Notes: generated by a model not told the origin, from the sequence alone. Shown: positions 1 to 8,064, counted from the first letter of the stretch. The stretch is 8,522 nt of DNA from Flavobacterium sp. (GCA_024642295.1 JAHEBK010000057.1:1-8522), one strand, 5' to 3'. Program-made: numbers and translations.

Positions 1-69
1 AATTAAAAAACCTTTAAAGTCAAAACTTGCTTGGTTTTCAAAAATTGAAAAATCTTTTATATCTAACAT
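1..69 (-). CDS. Probable Wzc-like polysaccharide chain-length regulator / tyrosine kinase, N-terminal fragment
   Basis: An ATG at 67-69 opens a frame of 23 codons that runs off the left edge. It reads MLDIKDFSIFENQ, then ends ASFDFKGFLI. It starts 10 nt after the stop of the Wza-like gene, so the two are almost certainly co-transcribed. This type of N-terminus (a short acidic/aromatic segment before a first membrane helix) together with a Wza-type neighbour is typical of flavobacterial Wzc-like inner-membrane proteins. Those proteins carry Wzz and GumC domains and a C-terminal BY-kinase domain, and work with the outer-membrane export lipoprotein. Neither a kinase nor a Wzz domain is visible in these 23 residues, so the identification rests on the start sequence and gene order. 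An AGAAGG stretch directly abuts the ATG, which is too close for a normal Shine-Dalgarno. Confidence 0.65.
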   Translation of the reverse strand, partial: MLDIKDFSIFENQASFDFKGFLI

Positions 70-79
70 CCTTCTAACT

Positions 80-868
80 TTATTTTTTTAACAGGAAAAA
101 CGTTGTGGTCGCAAAAGAAAGTAGTGTTACAAATGTACTGAAAGATTCCAAAAAGGTTTTTCCAGTCCCCCAAGTTTTCTGTTTTAATGGCTTTACATAA
201 ATATAATCATTGGGTTGCAAATAATAATAGGGAGATTTCATCACATTAATATCTGTCAAATCAATATCATTCATTTGAGTTCCTGTAGGTGTTTGCCTTA
301 TAATAGTCACTGCTTTTCTATCCCCTAATAATGAAATATCACCCGAATTAGCAATAGCTTCCATAATATTTACTCTATCCTGGAACAAAGTTTTAGTACC
401 TGTACTTCCAATTTCGCCATTGATTGTATATCTAAACCCTGCTAATTTAACCGTTACAAAAATATTGGCTTCTTTCTTAAAATAATCTGCGAGCAACTGA
501 CTTTCAATCTTCAAACGTATTTCATCAAGAGTATAGCCAATTACATTCATCTCACCTAAAATAGGAATTCTAATATTCCCATGGTCATCAACTGTAAATC
601 CATCAAAATACAAACTAGAGGCTGATTTCCCTACTTCTCCTTCATTTACAGTACTAAATATAGAAACTAACTTTGGATCAATCGCTTTGATACTGATACT
701 CAAAACATCGTTGATTTGTAATCGATACGGTTTTGCAGCAACTGCAGAAATCGTAGATTCAGTAGAATCACCTCCTTTATTTTGCAAATAAACCAGATCT
801 CGAGTTGAAATACACGAAGTCATTAAGAGGCTCGCACTCAAGAATAAGAAGAAAATACACTTGTTCAT
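80..868 (-). CDS. Wza-like polysaccharide export lipoprotein (Poly_export/SLBB)
   Basis: A 262-residue outer-membrane polysaccharide export protein of the Wza/BexD family, expected to carry capsule or exopolysaccharide across the periplasm and outer membrane. Residues 1-19 form a lipoprotein signal peptide: MNKC start, hydrophobic FFLFLSASLL, lipobox MTSC with C19 as the lipidated cysteine. Residues 48-142 match the Poly_export domain (YRLQINDVLSISI; GNIRIPILGEMNVIGYT followed by a helix; FVTVKL). Residues 147-226 match one SLBB-type domain (YTINGEIGSTGT, then YYLQPNDYIYVKP). Residues 245-260 are a hydrophobic helix followed by KK. E. coli Wza is about 379 residues, so this is a short form, as is common in Bacteroidota. 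A Wzc-like gene begins 10 nt downstream, which supports an export operon. Which polymer is exported cannot be read from the window. The ATG at 866-868 gives a complete signal peptide. Confidence 0.9.
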   Translation of the reverse strand: MNKCIFFLFLSASLLMTSCISTRDLVYLQNKGGDSTESTISAVAAKPYRLQINDVLSISIKAIDPKLVSIFSTVNEGEVGKSASSLYFDGFTVDDHGNIRIPILGEMNVIGYTLDEIRLKIESQLLADYFKKEANIFVTVKLAGFRYTINGEIGSTGTKTLFQDRVNIMEAIANSGDISLLGDRKAVTIIRQTPTGTQMNDIDLTDINVMKSPYYYLQPNDYIYVKPLKQKTWGTGKTFLESFSTFVTLLSFATTTFFLLKK

Positions 869-885
869 TTTTCTATTTTAGACAA

Positions 886-893
886 CAAATATA
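886..893 (-). promoter_or_regulatory. Possible -7 promoter element for the polysaccharide export operon
   Basis: The minus strand reads TATATTTG, an exact match to the Bacteroidota -7 consensus TAnnTTTG, in the 70-nt gap between recR and the Wza-like gene. It sits 17 nt upstream of the ATG, so the leader would be only about 10-15 nt. No TTG is found at 17-23 nt upstream, so the -33 element is missing or degenerate. The gap contains no hairpin terminator after recR, so read-through from recR is also possible. Confidence 0.4.
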
Positions 894-938
894 GCTTTTC
901 ATTTACTATATTAAAAGTTTGATTATTTATTAAGCTAA

Positions 939-1559
939 TTAATTATTCTTAAACGATTTTTCAAAAGGAATTCGGTGTAAAATACTTCGTCCCAAAGTAA
1001 CTTCGTCTGCATATTCTAATTCATCCCCAACAGCAATTCCTCTAGCAATTGTAGACATAACAACTGGAATATCTGCAATTTGTTTATAGATATAAAAATT
1101 CGTTGTATCACCTTCCATTGTGGAACTTAGCGCAAAAATAATCTCTGACACGCTCCCTGACTTTACCTTTTCAACCAATGAAGCAATTTTTAATTGACTA
1201 GGCCCTACGCCTTCGATTGGAGAAATCTTCCCCCCTAAAACATGATAAATACCTCGGAACTGTCCCGTTCCTTCAATAGCCATCACATCTCTTATATCCT
1301 CAACAACACAAATAATCTGATGATTCCTATTTCCATTTGAACAAATCTCACAAATCTCACTATCTGAAATATTATGACAACTCATACAATATTTAATATC
1401 AGCTCTCATATTGACTAAAGCTTGCGACAAAAACTCGGTTTGTTCCTTTGGTTGTTTCAACAGATGAAGCACCAATCGCAACGCAGACCGTTTTCCAATC
1501 CCTGGCAATTGTGCAATTTCATTAACCGCTTTTTCAATTAATTTTGAAGAAAATTCCAT
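939..1559 (-). CDS. recR: Recombination mediator protein RecR
   Basis: A full-length 206-residue RecR (the family is about 200 residues). RecR acts with RecO, and with RecF in many bacteria, to load RecA onto SSB-coated single-stranded DNA at gaps; it forms a ring-shaped tetramer clamp. Domains seen in order: helix-hairpin-helix at 15-30 ([14 protein letters not shown]), a C4 zinc finger with C58-x2-C61 and C70-x2-C73, a Toprim domain from about 81 ([22 protein letters not shown] at 97-110, [12 protein letters not shown] at 146-157), and the typical C-terminal segment ending in RIPF (196-199). All expected zinc ligands and Toprim acidic residues are present. The gene lies 57 nt after a CoA-binding-protein gene and 70 nt before a polysaccharide export gene; neither is functionally related. 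The usual dnaX-ybaB-recR arrangement of proteobacteria is absent. Confidence 0.97.
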   Translation of the reverse strand: MEFSSKLIEKAVNEIAQLPGIGKRSALRLVLHLLKQPKEQTEFLSQALVNMRADIKYCMSCHNISDSEICEICSNGNRNHQIICVVEDIRDVMAIEGTGQFRGIYHVLGGKISPIEGVGPSQLKIASLVEKVKSGSVSEIIFALSSTMEGDTTNFYIYKQIADIPVVMSTIARGIAVGDELEYADEVTLGRSILHRIPFEKSFKNN

Positions 1560-1616
1560 AGAAACAAAAAATAAACAATTTTACAAACTAAACAAGAAAC
1601 TGATATTCACAGAAAT

Positions 1617-1988
1617 CTAAAACTGATTTGTAGCCAATAATACCAAAGTACACGATTGCTCCGACTTGATATTATTCAATTCTAAAAGCTGAGCCAGTTC
1701 AGGATTTTCAGCACCTGGATTAAAAATTACACGTTTTGGACCAACCTCCACGATATAATTATAATAATCACGTTGACGCGCCGCATTCATATACAAACTA
1801 ACAGTATCAATATTTTTTAATGGAATTGCCTTCGTTTGGATTTTTATACCAGCAACTTCACCTGCATTTTGACCAATTGCAAGTACCGAATGTCCTTTTC
1901 CTACCAGATTAGTAATAGCCCTAAAGGATGCTCTTTCAGGTTTTATAGAAGCACCAAGAACTAATGTTTTTTTATTTTTCATTTTCAT
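1617..1988 (-). CDS. Small CoA-binding domain protein (YccU-like)
   Basis: A 123-residue single-domain protein of the CoA_binding_2 type, a Rossmann-like fold related to the CoA-binding domain of succinyl-CoA synthetase alpha. Visible landmarks are the first beta strand and glycine loop TLVLGASIKPERASFRA (8-24), a second strand HSVLAIG (33-39), and the late turn FNPGAENPEL (89-98), equivalent to the family's WxxxGxxN segment. A conserved cysteine lies near the C-terminus (C113). The family is widespread and its in vivo role is not established, so no reaction is assigned. Two in-frame ATGs lie two codons apart (MKMKNKK); the first is used, but the second is equally possible. The gene stands alone between the amidinotransferase pair and recR, with a possible promoter match just upstream. 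Confidence 0.82.
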   Translation of the reverse strand: MKMKNKKTLVLGASIKPERASFRAITNLVGKGHSVLAIGQNAGEVAGIKIQTKAIPLKNIDTVSLYMNAARQRDYYNYIVEVGPKRVIFNPGAENPELAQLLELNNIKSEQSCTLVLLATNQF

Positions 1989-2001
1989 TATTTTTGAAGT
2001 A

Positions 2002-2009
2002 CAAAAGTA
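2002..2009 (-). promoter_or_regulatory. Possible -7 promoter element upstream of the CoA-binding protein gene
   Basis: The minus strand reads TACTTTTG, matching TAnnTTTG, in the 64-nt gap between the citrulline hydrolase gene and the CoA-binding protein gene, 13 nt before the ATG. No TTG lies 17-23 nt further upstream, so the -33 element is weak. No terminator hairpin is seen in this gap either, so the gene may be served by both its own promoter and read-through. Confidence 0.38.
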
Positions 2010-2052
2010 ACCCTTTTATAACAGAAATCACCCTAATTCTTGATAGACAATA

Positions 2053-2988
2053 TTATTCCCTTTCCAAGAAAATCTCTGCCATCATGCAACGTGCACTTCC
2101 ACCACCACAAGCTTCAATCACATCTAAGCTCGAACTGATAATCTCAGCATGGTTTTCAATTTGTGCAATTTGTTTGGGAGTTAAACTTGTATATGCAGCG
2201 GTACTCATCACCATATATTTTTTATTTTCAGCTCCCAAAACTTCAAGCATATTACCCGCAAAACTATTTAACTGCTTTTCTGTAATGAGCACAATCTCTT
2301 TATTATCTTTTTTTAGGTTTTCTAATACCATTTTTCGCTCTTGTTTATCATCAATAGCATCAGCACAAATCACCGCAAAAGTATCCCCTACACTCATCAT
2401 CACATTCGTATGATATATTAACTTGCGTTCGCTATCAACAGTTTGAAATGCTTCAAAAAGCACAGGTGCATAATCAAAATCCTCACAAAATTCAATAAAC
2501 AACTCTTCGTCTGCTCTTGGAGAAAGTGCGCAATAAGCTTTTTCATTTTCTCTATCCAAAACCAAACTTCCTGTCCCTTCCAAAAATACATCATCCTCTT
2601 CCGCCGAAGAATAATCGATTATATTCTCAATTACAAACCCTTTATTCTCAAGGACATCTAAAATATCTTCACGACGTTCTGCTCTTCTATTTTCAGCAAA
2701 CATGGGATAAAAAGCAACATCGCCATTTTGATGAAACGAAATCCAGTTATTCGGAAAAATACTGTCAGGAGTATCTGAATCTAAAGTATCTTCAACAACA
2801 ACTACATTTACACCTACACTAATTAATTTAACAACCAAAGCATCAAATTCTTGTTGTGCCTTAGCATTAATTGTAGCAGGAAGCATTCCATCTAAAACTT
2901 TTTGGTAATAATTATTAACCAAAGTTTGTTCATTCATTCGAAACGCCACCGGGCGAATCATTAAAATAGAATTGGTAATTTGTTTCAT
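2053..2988 (-). CDS. ctlX: CtlX-type citrulline hydrolase (arginine deiminase/amidinotransferase superfamily)
   Basis: A 311-residue protein of the guanidino-group-modifying enzyme superfamily (alpha/beta propeller). The closest type I recognise is CtlX, a citrulline ureidase described in Francisella that releases ornithine, CO2 and ammonia. Motifs: IRPVAFRMN (11-19), IFPNNW (78-83, in place of the FTRD of arginine deiminases), the acidic motif FLEGTGSLVLDR (135-146), the catalytic-histidine segment YHTNVMM (H193), and the C-terminal GGGSARCM with probable nucleophile C301. All expected catalytic elements are present. It is cytoplasmic, with no signal peptide. The gene begins 18 nt after a second enzyme of the same superfamily and is surely co-transcribed with it. 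Substrate assignment is by family resemblance; dimethylarginine or arginine cannot be excluded. No ornithine carbamoyltransferase or carbamate kinase gene is nearby. Confidence 0.82.
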   Translation of the reverse strand: MKQITNSILMIRPVAFRMNEQTLVNNYYQKVLDGMLPATINAKAQQEFDALVVKLISVGVNVVVVEDTLDSDTPDSIFPNNWISFHQNGDVAFYPMFAENRRAERREDILDVLENKGFVIENIIDYSSAEEDDVFLEGTGSLVLDRENEKAYCALSPRADEELFIEFCEDFDYAPVLFEAFQTVDSERKLIYHTNVMMSVGDTFAVICADAIDDKQERKMVLENLKKDNKEIVLITEKQLNSFAGNMLEVLGAENKKYMVMSTAAYTSLTPKQIAQIENHAEIISSSLDVIEACGGGSARCMMAEIFLERE

Positions 2989-3006
2989 TATATTTTTTAT
3001 TAATAA

Positions 3007-3921
3007 CTAATCTCTGATAAGTGGCAATGTTGAACAACGCAACAACCCTTCTTGTTTTGATATCTCAGCATAAGGCACTTCTTCCACAATAAAACCTTGT
3101 TCTCTCAACCACTTATTTAATCGTTTAAATTTTCGTTCAGAAACAACCACATTAGTATCAATTGAAAAAACATTAGAATTCATTTGATACATTTCGTTTC
3201 TTTTGATGTGAAATAAATTTTCTTTACCAAAAAGATTCACTAAATACATATAATCAGCTTCCTCACGAAAACCTCTTTTATAAATAATCCCTTTATCCTT
3301 GCCTACAGGTTGAAAACAACAATCCAAATGTAACGCATTATCACGAGCTTCAATCTTAGATTTTATCAAATCAAATTCCTTGACAATCTTATTTGGAAAT
3401 AAATCCTTTATAAACTGAACTCCTTGGATATTAGTACGAGCCGTGATGTAATTTTCATAATCACTTCCTTTGTAGGTTCCTACAAAAATATGTTCTCCCC
3501 ACAACATTACATCACCACCTTCAATATGTACTTCCGCTGGTGGGCGCACTACTTTTCTAGGATCAATTTCATCAATAATATACTGAATAGCATTGAGTTC
3601 ATCTTCCCTTTCTGGTAAAATATTTGATTTTATAAAAACATCATCAATTACAAAACCGATATCTCTAGTAAAAATCTGATTGTAATCTTTTATCAATTGA
3701 GGTCGGTAAACTTTAACACCATATTTATGAAGTACTTTATTAAAAGCTTCCATCTCAAAAACCATATCCTTTTCTAGAGGATAGGTTCCTGCTAAAATAT
3801 GCTCTAATGACTTTGGATCATAAGCTTCTTCTTTCTTTGGCATAGGACCATTGCTTACAGCTAGCCCTAACACAACAGCTCTTAATCTAGATGTTTCATT
3901 ATTTATTTTTAATGCTATCAT
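3007..3921 (-). CDS. Arginine deiminase / DDAH-like amidinohydrolase
   Basis: A 304-residue enzyme of the amidinotransferase superfamily, usually labelled dimethylarginine dimethylaminohydrolase family. The full catalytic set of arginine deiminases is visible: FTRD (84-87), EGGD (134-137), HLD (198-200) and RC at 295-296, with C296 the expected nucleophile forming the covalent amidino intermediate. Classical arginine deiminases have about 400 residues with an inserted helical domain; this protein lacks the insert and has DDAH-like size. Likely chemistry is hydrolysis of a guanidino group (arginine or methylated arginine to citrulline), but the substrate is not proven. The 18-nt spacing to the downstream citrulline hydrolase suggests a shared pathway. 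A promoter match overlaps the gltA terminator just upstream. The ATG at 3919-3921 fits the family N-terminus. Confidence 0.8.
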   Translation of the reverse strand: MIALKINNETSRLRAVVLGLAVSNGPMPKKEEAYDPKSLEHILAGTYPLEKDMVFEMEAFNKVLHKYGVKVYRPQLIKDYNQIFTRDIGFVIDDVFIKSNILPEREDELNAIQYIIDEIDPRKVVRPPAEVHIEGGDVMLWGEHIFVGTYKGSDYENYITARTNIQGVQFIKDLFPNKIVKEFDLIKSKIEARDNALHLDCCFQPVGKDKGIIYKRGFREEADYMYLVNLFGKENLFHIKRNEMYQMNSNVFSIDTNVVVSERKFKRLNKWLREQGFIVEEVPYAEISKQEGLLRCSTLPLIRD

Positions 3922-3941
3922 TTTAGCTTAACTACTTTAAA

Positions 3942-3968
3942 CAAAGTTAAAAAAAAAGCTTCACTCAA
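3942..3968 (-). promoter_or_regulatory. Probable promoter of the amidinohydrolase-ctlX unit, overlapping the gltA terminator
   Basis: On the minus strand, TAACTTTG (3942-3949) matches the -7 consensus TAnnTTTG, with a TTG at 3966-3968 separated by 16 nt, one below the usual 17-23 range. The TTG falls in the loop of the gltA terminator hairpin, and the spacer consists of the hairpin's 3' arm plus its T-tract. The -7 element ends 20 nt before the ATG, leaving a leader of about 14 nt. Confidence 0.5.
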
Positions 3969-3985
3969 TTAGTGAAGCTTTTTTT
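3949..3985 (-). terminator. Intrinsic terminator of gltA
   Basis: The arms AAAAAAAGCTTCACT (3951-3965) and AGTGAAGCTTTTTTT (3971-3985) form a perfect 15-bp stem with a 5-nt loop. Read on the minus strand it ends in a run of nine T. It starts 17 nt after the gltA stop. The flanking A and T runs make it potentially functional in both directions, but no plus-strand gene approaches it. Confidence 0.93.
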
Positions 3986-4002
3986 AAAACAAATCGTAGT
4001 CA

Positions 4003-5274
4003 TTATTTTTTAAATTCCCTTAATGGAGACCCAGTATAAATCTGTCTTGGTCTTCCAATAGGTTCTTTGTTTTCTCGCATTTCTTTCCATTGTGCAATCC
4101 AACCTGGCAACCTACCAATAGCAAACATAACGGTAAACATATCTGTAGGAATTCCTAAAGCTCTGTAAATAATTCCAGAATAAAAATCTACATTTGGATA
4201 TAAGTTTCTAGCTTTAAAATATTCATCTTCAAGAGCAGCAGCCTCTAATTTTCTCGCAATATCAAGAATCGGATCTTCCACTCCTAAAGTAGCTAAAACT
4301 TCATTAGCTGCCTTTTTAATGATTTTTGCACGTGGATCAAAGTTTTTGTAAACTCTATGTCCGAATCCCATTAATCTAAATGGATCAGACTTATCTTTAG
4401 CTTTTGCTAAATACTTCTCAGTATCCCCACCGTTATTATGAATTTCCTCAAGCATTTCAAGAACTGCTTGATTTGCTCCTCCATGTAATGGTCCCCAAAG
4501 TGCAGAAACACCCGCAGAGATAGAAGCAAACAAACCAGCATGTGACGAACCTACCATTCTTACTGTAGATGTTGAACAGTTTTGTTCATGATCTGCATGT
4601 AGAATAAATAATTTATCTAAAGCATCTATAACCGTTTTACTAACTTTATAAGGCTCTGTAGGGATTTCAAACATCAATCTCATGAAGTTTTCTACATACC
4701 CTTTTGTATTATCATAATAATTCAAAGGATACCCCATGTTTTTCCTAAATGTCCAAGTTGCAATTACAAGGAATTTAGCCATAGTTTTACAAACTGCATT
4801 GTACATGTCTTTTTCATTTTCAACATCTACAGATTTAGGATTAAATGAAGTTAAGGCACTTGTCAAGGCAGCTAAAATACCCATTGGATGTGCTGTTTTT
4901 GGAAAACCATCCAAAATACTCTTCATTTCTTCGTTAACCAAAGTATGTTTACGTATATCGTTTTCAAATTGCTCTAACTGGCTTGCTGTCGGCATTTCTC
5001 CAAAAATCAAAAGATAAGATACTTCTAAAAAATCAGCATTATCAGCTAAGTCTTCAATAGCATACCCTCTGTAACGTAAAATTCCAAGTTCCCCATCTAA
5101 GAACGTAATTGCACTCGTACATGAACCTGAATTTTTATACCCTGGATCAAGAGTAACCATTCCTGTTAAATCTCGTAATTTCTTAATATCGATAGCTTCT
5201 TCATTTTCGCTTCCTTTAAAAGTTGGAAACTCATACTTTTTACCATCGATTTCTAATACAGCTGTTTTTGACAT
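4003..5274 (-). CDS. gltA: Citrate synthase (type II)
   Basis: A 423-residue citrate synthase (E. coli GltA is 427) that condenses oxaloacetate and acetyl-CoA to citrate at entry to the TCA cycle. Catalytic landmarks in this numbering: HADHEQN with H229, GPLHGGAN with H264, GFGHRVY with H306, D363 in NVDFYSG, and arginine-bearing DPRA (313-316) and GRPRQIYTG (407-415). The N-terminal 50 residues (EIDGKKYEFP...) form the small beta domain of hexameric, typically NADH-sensitive type II enzymes. The start is taken at the ATG 5272-5274, giving MSKTAVLEIDG as in relatives. An in-frame TTG at 5311-5313 would add 13 residues but is itself part of the probable -7 promoter element. The gene lies between two intrinsic terminators, so it is probably a single-gene transcript. 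Confidence 0.97.
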   Translation of the reverse strand: MSKTAVLEIDGKKYEFPTFKGSENEEAIDIKKLRDLTGMVTLDPGYKNSGSCTSAITFLDGELGILRYRGYAIEDLADNADFLEVSYLLIFGEMPTASQLEQFENDIRKHTLVNEEMKSILDGFPKTAHPMGILAALTSALTSFNPKSVDVENEKDMYNAVCKTMAKFLVIATWTFRKNMGYPLNYYDNTKGYVENFMRLMFEIPTEPYKVSKTVIDALDKLFILHADHEQNCSTSTVRMVGSSHAGLFASISAGVSALWGPLHGGANQAVLEMLEEIHNNGGDTEKYLAKAKDKSDPFRLMGFGHRVYKNFDPRAKIIKKAANEVLATLGVEDPILDIARKLEAAALEDEYFKARNLYPNVDFYSGIIYRALGIPTDMFTVMFAIGRLPGWIAQWKEMRENKEPIGRPRQIYTGSPLREFKK

Positions 5275-5310
5275 AATATTTTGGAAATAAATCTTTATTT
5301 TAATAATGCC

Positions 5311-5318
5311 CAAATCTA
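5311..5318 (-). promoter_or_regulatory. Probable -7 promoter element of gltA
   Basis: The minus strand reads TAGATTTG, an exact TAnnTTTG match, 36 nt upstream of the gltA ATG and downstream of the eno terminator. A TTG occurs only 9 nt further upstream and none at 17-23 nt, so the -33 element is not recognisable. A start near 5303 would give a leader of about 30 nt. Because eno is closed by a strong terminator, gltA needs a promoter in this gap. Confidence 0.55.
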
Positions 5319-5371
5319 AGGAATTTCCAATTAATTAAAAAATGAATAATCTAATGAAAATGTTAAAACTC

Positions 5372-5405
5372 AAAAAAAAAGCCATTTACTTTGAGTAAAT
5401 GGCTT
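5372..5405 (-). terminator. Intrinsic terminator of eno
   Basis: The arms AAGCCATTTACT (5379-5390) and AGTAAATGGCTT (5394-5405) form a perfect 12-bp stem with a 3-nt loop. On the minus strand it is followed by a T run (A run 5372-5380 on the plus strand). It lies 20 nt beyond the eno stop. The plus-strand side lacks a T-tract, so it acts on minus-strand transcripts. Confidence 0.93.
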
Positions 5406-5407
5406 AA

Positions 5408-6724
<1,317 letters not shown>

Positions 6725-6744
6725 TTATTTTTAATTTTAATATA

Positions 6745-6778
6745 CAAATATATTCTATCTACTCTAATGATAATACAA
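6745..6778 (-). promoter_or_regulatory. Probable eno promoter
   Basis: The minus strand has TATATTTG (6745-6752), matching the Bacteroidota -7 box, and TTG at 6776-6778, separated by 23 nt, the upper end of the known range. Transcription would start near 6738, giving a leader of about 20 nt before the eno ATG. Confidence 0.6.
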
Positions 6779-6885
6779 TTAATTTTGAATGTTATTAACG
6801 AAAACGATGTATTCTAATTTTTTAAACAAAACAACCTGAGTATTTTAAAAAAATTAAAACATCTAACATTTTCATATTAACAAAA

Positions 6886-6893
6886 CAAACCTA
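6886..6893 (-). promoter_or_regulatory. Possible distal -7 element upstream of eno
   Basis: The minus strand reads TAGGTTTG, which fits TAnnTTTG, 33 nt after the carA stop. No TTG lies at the proper spacing. If used, it would give eno a leader of about 160 nt. The rest of the 208-nt gap is AT-rich and holds no gene, RNA gene or convincing terminator. Confidence 0.25.
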
Positions 6894-6926
6894 ACATTAA
6901 AAGATCAAGTTCTGGTTATCTTAGTA

Positions 6927-8027
6927 TTATCCTTTTAAATTCGACACAAATTGATCGAATAAATAAGATGAATCGTGTGGCCCAGGGCTTGCTTCAGGAT
7001 GGTATTGAACAGAAAAACAGTTTTTATTTTTCAAACGCATTCCTGCTACTGTCCCATCATTCAAGTGAAGGTGTGTGATTTCCAAATCTGGATTAGCTTC
7101 TAATTCTTCTTTATTCACAGCAAAACCATGATTTTGAGAAGTAATCTCTCCTTTACCAGTAATAACATTTTTTACAGGATGATTAATCCCTCTATGTCCG
7201 TTAAACATTTTATAGGTCGAAATTCCATTAGCCAAACCAATAACTTGGTGTCCTAAACAAATTCCGAACAATGGTTTATTATTATTCAAAATTTCTTTTG
7301 CTACTTCAATAGCTCCCGAAAGTGGTTCTGGGTCACCAGGACCGTTTGACAGGAAAAATCCATCTGGATTAAATGACGCTAAATCAGCATAAGATGAATT
7401 ATAAGGAAACACTTTAATATAACAATCTCTTTTTGCAAGATTTCTTAAAATATTTGTTTTAATACCTAAATCCAAAGCAGATACTTTATATTTTGCATTT
7501 TCATCTCCAAAAAAGTATGGTTCTTTCGTTGACACTTTAGAAGCCAACTCCAAACCTTTCATATCTGGAACATTTGCTAAAGCAATTTTCAAATCTTCTA
7601 TTGAAGTTCCATCAGTAGATATTACAGCATTCATCGCTCCATTCTCTCTAATATAACTTACTAAAGCGCGAGTATCTACATCAGAAATACAGATTAAATT
7701 TTGCTTAACAAAATAATCTTCTAAACTCCCCATAGAATCTACTCTTGAATAATTAAAACTAAAGTTTTTACAAACTAAACCAGCAATTTTAATTCCAGCA
7801 GACTCAACTTCTTTCTCATTTACACCGTAATTTCCAATGTGAGGATTTGTAGCTACCATTATCTGACCAAAATAAGAAGGGTCAGTAAATATCTCTTGAT
7901 ATCCTGTCATACCAGTATTAAAACAAACTTCACCAAAAGTTGTCCCACTAATACCAATAGATTTTCCGTGAAAAATTGTACCATCACTTAATAAAAGTAT
8001 GGCGCTCTGTCTTGTTGTATATTTCAT
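6927..8027 (-). CDS. carA: Carbamoyl-phosphate synthase, small (glutaminase) subunit
   Basis: A full-length 366-residue CarA. It hydrolyses glutamine and channels ammonia to the CarB synthetase subunit to make carbamoyl phosphate for pyrimidine and arginine synthesis. The N-terminal CarA-specific domain (about 1-150) contains FGEVCFNTGMTGYQEIFTDP (31-50) and SDVDTRALVSYIRENGAMNA (115-134). The C-terminal class I glutamine amidotransferase domain (about 180-365) carries SNGPGDP (227-233), the nucleophile elbow FGICLGHQ with C257, and QYHPEASPGP with H343 and E345, so the catalytic triad is intact. SQNHGFAV (297-304) is also characteristic. CarB is not adjacent: the next gene is eno. A terminator upstream and a promoter match at 8097-8128 indicate independent transcription from rplQ. 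Confidence 0.97.
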   Translation of the reverse strand: MKYTTRQSAILLLSDGTIFHGKSIGISGTTFGEVCFNTGMTGYQEIFTDPSYFGQIMVATNPHIGNYGVNEKEVESAGIKIAGLVCKNFSFNYSRVDSMGSLEDYFVKQNLICISDVDTRALVSYIRENGAMNAVISTDGTSIEDLKIALANVPDMKGLELASKVSTKEPYFFGDENAKYKVSALDLGIKTNILRNLAKRDCYIKVFPYNSSYADLASFNPDGFFLSNGPGDPEPLSGAIEVAKEILNNNKPLFGICLGHQVIGLANGISTYKMFNGHRGINHPVKNVITGKGEITSQNHGFAVNKEELEANPDLEITHLHLNDGTVAGMRLKNKNCFSVQYHPEASPGPHDSSYLFDQFVSNLKG

Positions 8028-8053
8028 TCTTTGATTTATATTATAATAGTCTA

Positions 8054-8064
8054 GTGAAATTCAC
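8054..8064. repeat. Short inverted repeat in the carA leader
   Basis: GTGAA-A-TTCAC is a perfect 5-bp inverted repeat around one central base, between the predicted carA transcription start and its ATG. Its form would suit a small dimeric operator, but there is no direct evidence for this and a palindrome this short can arise by chance. Confidence 0.3.

Noticed and set aside
1964..2413. Plus-strand open frame of 149 codons opposite ctlX and the start of the CoA-binding gene
   Set aside because: It is antisense to a well-supported enzyme gene, its translation is low-complexity hydrophobic/Ser-rich, and there is no promoter or family resemblance.
2443..2822. Two overlapping plus-strand open frames inside ctlX
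   Set aside because: Both are antisense shadows of the conserved ctlX coding sequence with no recognisable protein features.
3424..3618. Plus-strand open frame inside the amidinohydrolase gene
   Set aside because: Antisense to the catalytic EGGD region; no supporting signal.
3007..3921. AgrE/ArgZ-type arginine dihydrolase (single-enzyme arginine to ornithine)
   Set aside because: From memory, those enzymes carry an Asn-containing FTAN-type motif where this protein has FTRD, so a deiminase- or DDAH-like reaction is more likely; an alignment would settle it.
4736..5017. Plus-strand open frame inside gltA
   Set aside because: Antisense to conserved citrate synthase sequence; no start signals or homology.
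5275..5313. N-terminal extension of citrate synthase from a TTG codon
   Set aside because: The added 13 residues (GIIKIKIYFQNI) are not typical of the family, and the TTG is the end of the TAGATTTG promoter box, so it would lie upstream of the likely transcript start.
6816..6855. Imperfect AT-only inverted repeat (AATTTTTTAAA / TTTTAAAAAAATT) as a carA terminator
   Set aside because: It has no GC pairs, one unequal arm and a long loop, and it lies about 70 nt past the stop; this is expected by chance in such AT-rich DNA.
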